Origin: Rhizobium mesoamericanum STM3625
GTDB taxonomy: Bacteria; Pseudomonadota; Alphaproteobacteria; Rhizobiales; Rhizobiaceae
DNA length: 64,000 nt
Direction of reading: 5' to 3'
Assembly (NCBI RefSeq): GCF_000312665.1
Contig: NZ_HF536773.1
Location: 297,582-361,581, forward strand
Shown here: positions 34,033 to 42,980 of the stretch, in pieces
Numbering within the stretch: the first letter of the stretch is position 1
Layout of the letters: each line of letters starts with the position of its first letter
Notes under the pieces: generated by a model
The model's input: the letters and a program-made list of their open reading frames with translations, nothing else
The model's database searches: none
Told to the model about the DNA's origin: nothing
Program-made: the position numbers and the translations under genes

Positions 34033-37000
34033 ATGGAAGATGTGAGGAAATGGCTAGAGGGGTTGGGACTTGAGCACCTCGCTGGCATATTCGCGCGATC
34101 GCAGATCGACGGCGATAGCCTTCGCATGCTTTCTGAAGAAGATTTGCGCGAGATGGAGATCCCTGTGGGTCCGCGCAAGAAAATTGCCGCCGCCATAAGT
34201 TTGCTGAATGCCGATGATGCCGCGAAAGCGTTTGCGACCTCAGCCGAGAGGCGGCATCTGACAATACTATTTTGCGACCTGGTAGACTCGACCGGATATG
34301 CAACACGCCTCGATCCAGAAGATTTCACAAGATTGACAAAGGCTTACCTGGCTGAATGCACTGCCGCGGTCCGAAATCACAACGGCATCGCCGCCAACTA
34401 TGTCGGCGACGCATTTCAGGCACTGTTCGGGTATCCAATAGCGGAAGAAGATGACGCCGAGCGTGCTCTTGAGCTTGCCTTTGACATCCTGCAATTAGTT
34501 CCTGACGTAAAAGTGTCCGGCGGGCCGCCACTGCGTGTCCGCATTGGAATTGCGAGTGGCCTGGTCGTCGTCGGAGACTTTGTCGGCGCTCCGGCAGGAG
34601 TTTCGACTGTTGCTCTTGGATCGATTCCAAATCTGGCTCAGCGCCTTCAGACCATTGCAGAGCCTCAAACAATCATGACCGATCAGCGGACTTACGATGC
34701 TGCCGCCGGCGCGTTCGAGTTCACTGATTTCGGGTCCCGGGCACTTAAGGGGTTCCCGAATGAGGTCCATGTCTGGCGAGCCGACAGGCCCAAATCCCTG
34801 GAGAACCGCTTTGCGAAGAGAAGAGAGCTAACCGAACTTGTTGGGCGTCAAACGGAAATCTCGGGTCTGCTGGAATTGTGGGAAGAGGTGGTCGCGCGAA
34901 AGCGCGGCCATGCTGCCATGATCGTCGGCGAACCTGGCATCGGAAAATCGCGATTGATATTCGAGGTCCAACGGCGCATTCGCCAGGGCACCTACCTCAC
35001 GCTTCAATGCTCCAGCACTTATTCCAATAGCGCCCTCTTCCCATTTTTGACCCTCCTCAAACGATACGCCGGAATAGAGGGGGGCGATCCACCGGAAATC
35101 GCCATGACGAAGCTGGGGACGGTTCTCGCCCTGAGCACCGTCCCCATTTCCGAGTCATTGCCCGTGTTTGCAGAACTTCTAGCGATTGACCGCCACAAAC
35201 CAGCGGATGTACGCCCTTCCGCGCGACAACGCGGCCTATCCCATAGGATCCTTATTGACTGGCTGCATCATCTCTCGCAAATCGGTCCAGTGCTGTTGTC
35301 GATCGAGGACGAGCAGTGGATCGACCCTTCATCGAGCGACTTGCTTGAGGCCCTTATCGCAGAAACAGGGCCATTTCCAATTTTTATCCTGATTACCTCC
35401 CGTGAAACGCGCCGACGAACCGAAACAGAAGGGGGCGTCAGAAAAGTTGCGCTGGATCGGCTGTCCGATGATGACGCGCGCGTACTCCTGCATCGCCTCA
35501 CCGCGGGGCGCGATATCGCAGACGAAACTGCCCTCCTGCTCCTGGAAAAGAGCGAGGGAGTACCCCTCTATGTCGAGGAATTGGCTCGAGCTGTCCTGGA
35601 GAGTGGACCGCTTTTTGAGGAGGGTGGCCAAAATTCGCCCAACCTTGCCGTCGGCGTTCCCACATCCATCCAGTCTTCACTTTTGTCCCGCCTCGACAAA
35701 ATCGGTCCCGGCAAGGTGATTGCACAGGTTGCGGCTGTTGTCGGGCGTGAATTTGACCTGCCGGTTGTTGCCCAGGTATGCGGTTTGTCGCAAGACATCG
35801 TGGAGCCAACGCTGCAGCGATTGGTGGAGGCTGGGCTAGTAATGCGGCAGACGACCGCCAGCGAACCACGCTATGCTTTCACCCATGCCCTTCTGCAAGA
35901 GGCCGCGCGCGAAAGCCTCCTTAAAGAGCGACGCCGCGAGCTTCATGCCGAGGTTGCCCGCACTGTTGAGAGCCTCAATCCAAAGCTCGCGGCCGAGCAC
36001 CCGGAGGTCCTCGCGCAGCATTTCGCCGAAGCCGGACTTTTCGAGGAGGCAGTCGACAAATGGTTAGCCGCAGGTCTTAACACGAGCAGGACCTGGGCAA
36101 AGGTCGAAGCCGCGAATATGTTTTCCAATGGTCTTGCCTGCCTCGCGAAATGCCCTCCTTCGGCAAAGCGAGACCGGATAGAGCTTGAACTCGAACTCGA
36201 ACGGGGCGACGTCCTTTACGCTACCTTCGGCTATGTTACCGACGAAGGTAGCGCAGCCTATCGCAATGTTATCCGGCTGAGCGATCACCTCGGCGATGTG
36301 GAGGCGCCGGTCCGCGCGCTGGATGGCCTTTTCGGCACAGCACTCAACTCCGGACGCTTCGCAGATGCCGAATGGGCGGGCGACGAGCTGCTGGTCATCG
36401 GCAAATCCCGCAACAGCTTGAAAGCACTTGTCCTCGGCATGCAGTTCAAAGGCATGTGCTTTTTTTCGCAAGGACATTTCGAAAAGGCTCGCGACTTTCT
36501 TGAGCGAGCGCTTCGTCACGCGGACCGCGCTGATGAAATCGGCAGCGACTTTCCGAGTATGGCAATGCTTTATCTGTCATGGACATTGCAGCTAACCGGG
36601 CATGACGCGAGGGCAATCGAACTCTATGCCGCCGCAGAAGCCGACGCGCGCCGCCATTCCGCATACCAGCTGGCGGCCTGCCTTGGAAATTGTTGCATCC
36701 TTTACGCGCTACGTGACGAGTTCCAACCGCTCCAGCACAAGCTTGACGAACTGTTCATGCTCGCCAGGACGAACGGCTTTCGTATGTGGACGAACGTCGC
36801 CTCATTTTTTCAGGGCTGGATCTTGGCGCGTGGAAACGATCCCCTCGGTATTGCGAAAATGGAGCAGACCTGCGCGAACCTTGGGGAGCAGGAAATCGAC
36901 AAGTCCTGCTACCTGGGCCTGCTCGGAGAAAGCTATCTGCAAGCCGGCAACATAAAACGGGCGGCGGCCACTCTGGACGAAGCCCTAGCGCTCGCTGAAC

Positions 37001-37185
37001 ACACTGGGGAGAACTATTTCACGGCGGAGCTACTTAGGTTACGGGGAAAAGTCGAACTTCGCTGCGGTCGGGAAAACCGCGCGGTGTACTACATCAGCGC
37101 GGCCATCGACTTCGCTCGCCGGCAAGGCGCTACGACGTGGGAGCGAAAAGCCAGTCAAACACTCAAAGCGCTGGCGGACCGCTAG
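34033..37185 (+). CDS. SAM domain, class III cyclase, AAA-type ATPase and TPR protein
   Basis: The protein is 1050 residues from the ATG at 34033, chosen because GGGAG lies just upstream and the SAM domain starts at once (DVRKWLEGLGLEHLAGIFA, residues 1-60). A cyclase domain follows (about 74-250: LTILFCDLVDST, NYVGDAFQALFGYP; GDG is changed to GDA). Next is an ATPase with Walker A VGEPGIGKSR near 297 and a STAND-like region, then TPR-like helices (about 650-1050). Such proteins are multi-domain signal sensors. The frame is open to 33916. Whether it makes cyclic nucleotide is unknown. Confidence 0.8.
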   Translation: MEDVRKWLEGLGLEHLAGIFARSQIDGDSLRMLSEEDLREMEIPVGPRKKIAAAISLLNADDAAKAFATSAERRHLTILFCDLVDSTGYATRLDPEDFTRLTKAYLAECTAAVRNHNGIAANYVGDAFQALFGYPIAEEDDAERALELAFDILQLVPDVKVSGGPPLRVRIGIASGLVVVGDFVGAPAGVSTVALGSIPNLAQRLQTIAEPQTIMTDQRTYDAAAGAFEFTDFGSRALKGFPNEVHVWRADRPKSLENRFAKRRELTELVGRQTEISGLLELWEEVVARKRGHAAMIVGEPGIGKSRLIFEVQRRIRQGTYLTLQCSSTYSNSALFPFLTLLKRYAGIEGGDPPEIAMTKLGTVLALSTVPISESLPVFAELLAIDRHKPADVRPSARQRGLSHRILIDWLHHLSQIGPVLLSIEDEQWIDPSSSDLLEALIAETGPFPIFILITSRETRRRTETEGGVRKVALDRLSDDDARVLLHRLTAGRDIADETALLLLEKSEGVPLYVEELARAVLESGPLFEEGGQNSPNLAVGVPTSIQSSLLSRLDKIGPGKVIAQVAAVVGREFDLPVVAQVCGLSQDIVEPTLQRLVEAGLVMRQTTASEPRYAFTHALLQEAARESLLKERRRELHAEVARTVESLNPKLAAEHPEVLAQHFAEAGLFEEAVDKWLAAGLNTSRTWAKVEAANMFSNGLACLAKCPPSAKRDRIELELELERGDVLYATFGYVTDEGSAAYRNVIRLSDHLGDVEAPVRALDGLFGTALNSGRFADAEWAGDELLVIGKSRNSLKALVLGMQFKGMCFFSQGHFEKARDFLERALRHADRADEIGSDFPSMAMLYLSWTLQLTGHDARAIELYAAAEADARRHSAYQLAACLGNCCILYALRDEFQPLQHKLDELFMLARTNGFRMWTNVASFFQGWILARGNDPLGIAKMEQTCANLGEQEIDKSCYLGLLGESYLQAGNIKRAAATLDEALALAEHTGENYFTAELLRLRGKVELRCGRENRAVYYISAAIDFARRQGATTWERKASQTLKALADR

Positions 37186-37400
37186 ACAGAGTTAAATAAG
37201 GCTTGGATCCCTCCAATGATCGCCCCCTACAAAGCAGGCTTTATGTTTACGACTCTGCCCGACCAGAATCATGTTCAAAAGAGGCAGGCCAATAAGCAGC
37301 TTCGCTGTGGCGAACCTCGTCAGTGAAAGTTCGTTCCCGCGCCCGACTTGATGCGTCGCAAGCGTAGTCATACGCCGGCGGTCTTGGCCAACGATATCAG

Positions 37401-38252
37401 TCAGCGTTGCACATCGAGCCCAATATCGAGGGTTGGGGCACTGTGCGTGCACCAGCCAACCGACACGAGGTCGACACCGGAGGCGGCGATTGCAGCGACT
37501 GTCGCAGGGGTTACCCGACCCGAAGCCTCGGTGACCGCACGACCATTGACGATCGCGACGGCTTCGCGCAGTTGATCCGGGGTCATATTGTCGAGCAGCA
37601 CCGCGTCGACGCCCTGTTCCATCGCCTCCCGCAGCTGCTCCAGCGTATCCACCTCGACCTCGATCTTGACCATGTGCCCGACGCCGGCACGCGCGCGGGC
37701 AATCGCCTCCGCCACGCCGCCAGCAATTGCGACATGATTGTCCTTGATCAAGACAGCATCATGGAGCGCAAAACGATGATTCATGCCGCCACCGGCGCGA
37801 ACAGCATATTTTTCCAGAGCCCGCAGCCCAGGCGTCGTCTTTCGTGTACAGGCAATCGATGCCTTCGTGCCGCTAACCGCCTCGACCAGACTTGCTGTCA
37901 CCGTCGCGATGCCAGAGAGATGGCCGAGGAAATTGAGCGCCGTGCGCTCCCCGGTCAGCAAGCCGCGCGAAGGTCCAGCAATCGTTGCAATGGTCTCGCC
38001 TGCTTCGATGGGGGCCCCGTCTTCTCTATGGCGGGTCATCGTGATCGTGGGCTCGACGAAATGGAAGGCGAGTTCGGCAGCATCGAGACCGGCGATGATG
38101 CCGCGCTGCCGCGCCACCATGACCAGCGACGAGCGATGATCTGCCGGGACGACCGCAGCCGACGTGATGTCGCCGGCAAGGCCGAGATCCTCAAGGAGAG
38201 CTGCGCGTACAAGCGGTTCGATGACAAGACGTGGCAAGGGGGCAAGTAACAT
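37401..38252 (-). CDS. nadC: Nicotinate-nucleotide pyrophosphorylase (carboxylating)
   Basis: The 283-residue enzyme converts quinolinate and PRPP to nicotinate mononucleotide, the third step of de novo NAD synthesis. It has EDLGLAGDITSAAV near the start, TRKTTPGLRALEKYAV (about 136-151), HDAVLIKDNHVAIAGG and EVEVDTLEQLREA. The ATG at 38252 lies one base after the nadB stop; the open frame to 38312 lies inside nadB. It is the last gene of nadABC. Confidence 0.95.
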   Translation of the reverse strand: MLLAPLPRLVIEPLVRAALLEDLGLAGDITSAAVVPADHRSSLVMVARQRGIIAGLDAAELAFHFVEPTITMTRHREDGAPIEAGETIATIAGPSRGLLTGERTALNFLGHLSGIATVTASLVEAVSGTKASIACTRKTTPGLRALEKYAVRAGGGMNHRFALHDAVLIKDNHVAIAGGVAEAIARARAGVGHMVKIEVEVDTLEQLREAMEQGVDAVLLDNMTPDQLREAVAIVNGRAVTEASGRVTPATVAAIAASGVDLVSVGWCTHSAPTLDIGLDVQR

Positions 38253-38253
38253 G

Positions 38254-39792
38254 TCAGGCACTCCGGGCAAAGGAATGGGTTTCGGCACGCGCGACATCGA
38301 ATACATCAGCAAGCGTCATGAAGCGGCGTTCGGCAACCGGCAGCTTCAAGGGATAATCGCTGCGTGCATGCGCACCGCGACTTTCCTTGCGCAGCATTGC
38401 GAAGACGGCAATTGCCAAAGCAACAATTGCCGGATCGGCGGCAGGTCCGTCGGTTTCGGCAAGCGGCAAGAGTGCCGTGATTGCTTTCTCAAGAGCCCCT
38501 GCATTGCGCAGCACACCGAGATGACGCGACACGAGCGCACGCACGAACGCGGCATCCGGCGCAGGCACCGGCGACACTCTTGGTGCCAAGCGAACGGTCC
38601 CTTGCGTCGTTCCATGAATATCACGAGCGGCCAGCGTGCCGAGGACGGCCGCCTCAAGCAGCGAGTTGCTGGCCAGCCGATTGGCGCCATGCAACCCGGT
38701 CGAGGCCGCCTCGCCGACCACCCAGAGGCCAGGGATCGAGCTGCGTCCGGCTAAATCGGTTGCAATGCCGCCCATGTGGTAGTGAACAGCAGGGCGCACC
38801 GGGATGAGGTCGATTGCCGGGTCGATGCCAGCCTCATGGCATAGCGCATGGATCGTTGGAAAGCGCAAGGCGAAGCGATTGCCAAGTGCGCGACGCGCAT
38901 CCAGGAAGACACGGCGTCCCAGTGAAAGCTCGGAGCTGATGGCGCGCGCAACAATGTCGCGCGGTGCCAGTTCTTCTCCGTCGATACCCGACATGAAGCG
39001 CTCGCCCCGGTCATTGACAAGGATGGCGCCCTCACCGCGCACGGCCTCACTGACAAGCGCCAGCGGCCGGCGCGCAGAATCGAGGCCGGTCGGGTGAAAC
39101 TGGACGAATTCCATGTCGGCAAGCTGAGCCCCTGCCCGTGCCGCCAGCGCAAGTCCTTGCCCGAAATTGCATATCGGATTGGTCGTGGCGCCAAAGAGCC
39201 CGCCGATACCGCCCGTCGCCAGCACCACTCTGTTGGTCATGACGGCGGCAGTCTTCTCCCCTCTCGAAACCATGAGGCCGCTGATAGTACCGTCGTGGAT
39301 CAGAAGCGAGCGCACCTCGGTTGCGTCTAGCACAGTAATCGAGGGCGTGTTTGCGACCGCCCGAACGAGAGCGGCGATGATCGCAGCACCAGACCCATCT
39401 CCCGACGCGTGTACGATGCGTCGACGCGAATGCGCCGCCTCCAGACCAAGGACGAGCGTCCCTTGGCCATCCCTGTCGAAACAGACGCCGACGCGCTCCA
39501 GGGCCGCAATGACGCTCGGGCCCTTTGCGATAATCTCATACGCGGCCTGGGGATCGCACAAGCCGTCACCCGCAGCAAGCGTATCCGATAGGTGTAACTG
39601 AGCGCTGTCGTCCTTACCAAGACTGGCCGCGATTCCGCCTTGTGCCCAGGCGCTCGAGGTCTGCCCACCAATTGGGCCGCGGGTAATGAGCACGACCGGT
39701 AGCGGCGCCAGCGTGAGCGCCGTCATTAGACCGGCGAGCCCGCTTCCGACGACAACAACCTGCCCGCTCAAGACGTCAAAAGGCGCGGTCAT
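38254..39792 (-). CDS. nadB: L-aspartate oxidase
   Basis: The 512-residue flavoenzyme oxidises L-aspartate to iminoaspartate. It has the FAD fold VVVGSGLAGLMTALTLA, the SSAWAQGGIAA segment, ATGGIGGLFGATTNP, MEFVQFHPTGL and the HYMGGIATD and GLHGANRLASNSLLEA motifs of the fumarate reductase/NadB family. Its ATG overlaps the nadA stop (ATGA). Confidence 0.95.
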   Translation of the reverse strand: MTAPFDVLSGQVVVVGSGLAGLMTALTLAPLPVVLITRGPIGGQTSSAWAQGGIAASLGKDDSAQLHLSDTLAAGDGLCDPQAAYEIIAKGPSVIAALERVGVCFDRDGQGTLVLGLEAAHSRRRIVHASGDGSGAAIIAALVRAVANTPSITVLDATEVRSLLIHDGTISGLMVSRGEKTAAVMTNRVVLATGGIGGLFGATTNPICNFGQGLALAARAGAQLADMEFVQFHPTGLDSARRPLALVSEAVRGEGAILVNDRGERFMSGIDGEELAPRDIVARAISSELSLGRRVFLDARRALGNRFALRFPTIHALCHEAGIDPAIDLIPVRPAVHYHMGGIATDLAGRSSIPGLWVVGEAASTGLHGANRLASNSLLEAAVLGTLAARDIHGTTQGTVRLAPRVSPVPAPDAAFVRALVSRHLGVLRNAGALEKAITALLPLAETDGPAADPAIVALAIAVFAMLRKESRGAHARSDYPLKLPVAERRFMTLADVFDVARAETHSFARSA

Positions 39793-40772
39793 ATCGCAAG
39801 CATCCGCTCGACCGCCCGCCGCGCAGGGCCGGCAATCTCAGGATCGACCGTGACCTCGTGGCGATTTTCTTCAAGGGCCGCGCGGATGTTGCCGAGCGTG
39901 ATCCGCTTCATATGCGGACAAAGGTTGCAAGGGCGGATGAACTCGACATCAGGGTGATTTACCGCGACATTATCGCTCATCGAGCATTCGGTAAGAAGCA
40001 CGACGCGAGGGGGGCGCTGGCGCCCGATAAAATCGACCATCACCGCGGTCGATCCTGCGAAGTCCGCCTCATCTACGACCTCCGGTGGACATTCTGGATG
40101 AGCCAGCACGGTCACACCGGGATAATTTTCGCGCAGTTGCCGGACGTCATCGGCCGTAAACAGTTCGTGGACTTCACAATGCCCATGCCATGCGATGACC
40201 TCGACCTTCGTTTCGCGGGCGACGTTACGGGCGAGATATTCGTCCGGAATCATCAGCACGCGTGGCACGCCGAGCGACTCGACCACCTGCCTGGCGTTAC
40301 CTGACGTGCAGCAGATGTCAGATGCCGCCTTCACGGCCGCTGAGGTGTTCACATAGGTGATGACAGGCACCCCGGGGTAGGCTTCGCGCAGCAGCGCCAC
40401 GTCTTCTGGCGTGATCGAATCCGCCAGCGAACAGCCCGCGCCCATATCCGGGATAAGCACCGTCTTGTCAGGATTGAGGAGCTTGGCCGTCTCAGCCATG
40501 AAGTGCACACCAGCCAGCACGATGACGTCGGCCTCGACGTCGATCGCCTTGCGGGCCAGCGCCAGACTGTCCCCCACGATATCGGCCACGCCATGAAAGA
40601 TTTCCGGTGTTTGGTAATTGTGCGCAAGGATCACCGCATTGCGCTGCCGCTTCAGCTCGAGGATCGCCTCGACATCATTTTCGAAGGACATCCATTCCGC
40701 CATCGGGATGACGTGGCGGACGCGCTCATACAGGGAGGATGCGGAAACTCGATGGTTCATGGCCGGCTCCAT
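39789..40772 (-). CDS. nadA: Quinolinate synthase A
   Basis: The 327-residue 4Fe-4S enzyme makes quinolinate from iminoaspartate and dihydroxyacetone phosphate. It has LAHNYQTPEIFHGVADIVGD, MGAGCSLADSITPED, NTSAAVKAASDICCTSGNA and NLCPHMKRITLGN; the cysteines in GCS, DICCTS and NLCPH hold the cluster. Two starts are possible, 40772 (MEPAMNHR) and 40760 (MNHRV), each with GGAG upstream. The palindrome at 40774 touches the upstream start and supports repression at this point. Confidence 0.93.
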   Translation of the reverse strand: MEPAMNHRVSASSLYERVRHVIPMAEWMSFENDVEAILELKRQRNAVILAHNYQTPEIFHGVADIVGDSLALARKAIDVEADVIVLAGVHFMAETAKLLNPDKTVLIPDMGAGCSLADSITPEDVALLREAYPGVPVITYVNTSAAVKAASDICCTSGNARQVVESLGVPRVLMIPDEYLARNVARETKVEVIAWHGHCEVHELFTADDVRQLRENYPGVTVLAHPECPPEVVDEADFAGSTAVMVDFIGRQRPPRVVLLTECSMSDNVAVNHPDVEFIRPCNLCPHMKRITLGNIRAALEENRHEVTVDPEIAGPARRAVERMLAI

Positions 40773-40773
40773 T

Positions 40774-40792
40774 TATGCTCCAATTGAGCATA
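40774..40792. promoter_or_regulatory. Operator candidate 1 before nadA
   Basis: TATGCTC and GAGCATA are perfect 7-bp inverted arms around CAATT. The site abuts the nadA start region, so binding there would block transcription or translation start. A second site with one arm mismatch lies 34 bp upstream. Confidence 0.7.
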
Positions 40793-40807
40793 TCATGCCC
40801 AAATAGA

Positions 40808-40826
40808 TATTCTCGACATGAGCATA
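40808..40826. promoter_or_regulatory. Operator candidate 2 before nadA
   Basis: TATTCTC-GACAT-GAGCATA has the same layout as the site at 40774 with one mismatch in the left arm. The two sites are spaced 34 bp, about three helical turns, and fill the gap between the regulator gene and nadA. Confidence 0.65.
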
Positions 40827-40828
40827 TG

Positions 40829-41731
40829 TCAATTGCGTGAGAGCGGGAGTTTCGAACCGGCGAGCGCGCGCTCTTCTACCACCGCGTGGCGGTAGCGAAA
40901 CAGCTTTGCCGGGCGCCCGCCCGTCTCGCTCATGGATTCGCCGGTTTCCTCGACCAGCTCCTGCTGCTCGATCAACCGACGGAAATTCTGCTTGTGCAAA
41001 GTCAGGCCAGCAAGTGCCTCAACGCTGCGCTGCAACTGCAACAATGTGAAGCTCTCCGGCATCAGTTCGAAGACGACTGGGCGATATTTGATCTTTGCAC
41101 GCAGTCTCGCCATGCCAGTCGCGAGAATGCGACGATGATCGGCAAACATCGCGCGACCTAGATTGGCTTTTGGCGAGCACCCGGCCTCCTTCACAAGGCC
41201 CGCTTCATAGAGCAACTCGTAGCGCTGCAGCACGAGATCCTCGTTCCACACAGCCCCACCAATACCAAAAGCGAAATTTGCCCGGCGCAATCGCTCCTCG
41301 TGGCGCAAAGGGTCCTGCTGCGCCCAAAAGGCAAGGCGGGATATGATGTCGTCGTAAACCGCCGGCCGTCCAGCGCGCCAGTCCTCCCAGGGAAAATAGC
41401 TGTACCAGCCATGCCATGCAGGCAGCCCAGCGCCGGGAGCGGACTGCTCACGCACCAGGCCGAGATAGCTGATCGAAATCGTCCTGCCGCCAAGGATCTC
41501 GTTGTTTCGGTCGCGGTCAGCGAAGGTGTAGAGCTGTTCCAGATAACCGACCGGATGACCCGTCTGCTCCTGAACCCATTCGCGCAGACCGCTCTGCAGT
41601 GTGCGGTGACCCATTTCGAAAGGACCGGACGGCAGCGCATCTCCCGACCGGATCGTCATGACGCGAGGCTCGCCACCTGTCACAGCAACGAGTACAGCTA
41701 TCAATTCGGCATGGGCAAACCCGATTGTCAC
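40829..41731 (-). CDS. Nudix-related transcriptional regulator of NAD synthesis (NadQ/NrtR type)
   Basis: The 300-residue protein starts with GTG at 41731; an upstream stop codon rules out a longer start. The first part is Nudix-like (LIAVLVAVTGGEPRVMTI, LPSGPFEMGHRTLQSGLREW, EQLYTFADRDRN, SYLGLVRE) without an intact catalytic Nudix box. The C-terminal third is a winged-helix-like region (FELMPESFTLLQLQRSVEAL, HKQNFRRLIEQQELVEETGE). Regulators of this sort (NadQ in alphaproteobacteria, NrtR elsewhere) control nadABC. It lies directly upstream of nadABC in the same direction, with two palindromes between. Confidence 0.85.
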   Translation of the reverse strand: MTIGFAHAELIAVLVAVTGGEPRVMTIRSGDALPSGPFEMGHRTLQSGLREWVQEQTGHPVGYLEQLYTFADRDRNNEILGGRTISISYLGLVREQSAPGAGLPAWHGWYSYFPWEDWRAGRPAVYDDIISRLAFWAQQDPLRHEERLRRANFAFGIGGAVWNEDLVLQRYELLYEAGLVKEAGCSPKANLGRAMFADHRRILATGMARLRAKIKYRPVVFELMPESFTLLQLQRSVEALAGLTLHKQNFRRLIEQQELVEETGESMSETGGRPAKLFRYRHAVVEERALAGSKLPLSRN

Positions 41732-42220
41732 GGCAGTTACGAATCCACTTCCCTCGACTGGTCAATCTCTGACACAGCAAACCGCAACACGAAAGCGCCG
41801 CGCAATTGCGACCTGCAGATTCCCTTGCCGGCGCTTCCATCACAGGAACCGCGGGACCATTGGAGCTAAAGAGAAGAAAGATAGCGCATCCTGGGACAAC
41901 ACCGAACGACGGCCGCATCACGAAACCACCGCTTCCGAGACGAGGGCGAAATCCGTCATTGGCAGACACAGGCGCCAAAAGCGCTCGTCAACTTAAAGCC
42001 GTTATCCTGCATACGATCTATGGTTGCGCTCTCGGCGGCGGGGATTTGCGTTGGAAGCGGCTTGAGGTTCAGGCGGATGGCCGGATCTTCAATATGTTGA
42101 GCCGAGGCGCCTTATACGAGATAAAAAACGAATCAACACAATTGATCCGATCAATTATCTCCGTTAGGTTGATCGCTAGCATAATAGTCGCGCAACAACC
42201 GGCGTTGGAAGGAGAGAGTC
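41732..42220. other. Intergenic 489 bp between NadQ-type and XRE genes
   Basis: The stretch separates a minus-strand and a plus-strand gene and should hold both promoters. It turns AT-rich after about 42110. The only clear element is the palindrome at 42140. Open frames here have no ribosome site or known domain. I see no second TATGCTC-N5-GAGCATA site for the nad regulator. Confidence 0.5.
42140..42156. promoter_or_regulatory. Perfect palindrome upstream of the XRE regulator
   Basis: AATTGATC-C-GATCAATT has perfect 8-bp arms with a one-base centre, 65 bp before the XRE ATG. It may be an operator for the XRE protein itself or for another regulator. Confidence 0.5.
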
Positions 42221-42616
42221 ATGAAAGATGCACCCCATGCGGTCGATGTTCACGTCGGGAAGACAATCCGCATAAAGCGCCTGATGCGTAAAGTATCGCA
42301 AACCGAGCTTGGCGATCGCGTCGGCGTCACGTTTCAGCAGATCCAGAAGTACGAGAAGGGCTCAAACCGTGTCTCGGCTAGCATGCTCGTTGAGATTGCC
42401 GGCGCACTCGACGTCGACGTCCGTTCTTTCTTCGAGGACGTTCATCCCGGAACGGCCAACGACAATCCAACGCCCAGCGAGGAATTCGTCGTCTCCCGCG
42501 ATGGTGTATTGCTTAACGCCGCATTCCTCTCGATCAAGAACGAGCAGGTCCGCAAGAAAATCGTAAAGCTCGTGCAGGCGATTGCGGGCATGGAACAGCT
42601 GGACGACGCCGAGTAA
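42221..42616 (+). CDS. XRE family transcriptional regulator
   Basis: The 131-residue protein has a Cro/C1-type helix-turn-helix at about residues 14-68: GKTIRIKRLMRKVSQTELGD, VGVTFQQIQKYEKGSNRVSA and MLVEIAGALDVDVRSFF. This is the common SinR-like form in rhizobia with a C-terminal helical tail. GGAAGGAGAG precedes the ATG at 42221. It is convergent with the small protein gene of the YcaO-TfuA cluster and could regulate nearby genes; its targets are unknown. Confidence 0.88.
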   Translation: MKDAPHAVDVHVGKTIRIKRLMRKVSQTELGDRVGVTFQQIQKYEKGSNRVSASMLVEIAGALDVDVRSFFEDVHPGTANDNPTPSEEFVVSRDGVLLNAAFLSIKNEQVRKKIVKLVQAIAGMEQLDDAE

Positions 42617-42645
42617 TCGTTCGATCGCAGCGGAGCAATCCGACG

Positions 42646-42915
42646 TTAATGGCAGTCGAGAAGCACAAGGTTCTCGCTGGCATCTTTTATTGCGACCTGC
42701 GTCTTCTTTCCGATCAGCTTTTCCAAGTTGACATCGAGTTCCCGTTCCGGGTCGATACCGTCCCAATCGATAACGACCTGAAGGAGCGCCATATTGGTCA
42801 AGTGCATCAGATTATGCAGCTTGAGCTTCTGGGCTTCGTCTTTCGCCGCCGCGAGCAACCGAAAGATTCTGGCATACTCACTCCCTGTTCCTTCGTCCCT
42901 CGTCAGAATGTTCAT
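42646..42915 (-). CDS. Hypothetical small protein downstream of tfuA
   Basis: The 89-residue protein begins MNILTRDEGTGSEYARIFRL and is mostly helical, with LHNLMHLTNMALLQVVIDWD and LEKLIGKKTQVAIKDASENL. It has no signal peptide and no motif I recognise. GGAG lies 12 bases before the ATG; a TTG at 42933 is an alternative start. It follows tfuA by 65 bp on the same strand and may belong to the YcaO-TfuA operon. Confidence 0.6.
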   Translation of the reverse strand: MNILTRDEGTGSEYARIFRLLAAAKDEAQKLKLHNLMHLTNMALLQVVIDWDGIDPERELDVNLEKLIGKKTQVAIKDASENLVLLDCH

Positions 42916-42980
42916 CGCTATCGCTTTCTCCAATGATGAGCCTTCAGGGCTACAACAAGATCCATCATTCGGGTTTGGCG

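Noticed and set aside
37192..37400. Minus-strand open frame downstream of nadC
   Set aside because: No ribosome site, no domain, overlaps the nadC end; treated as non-coding.
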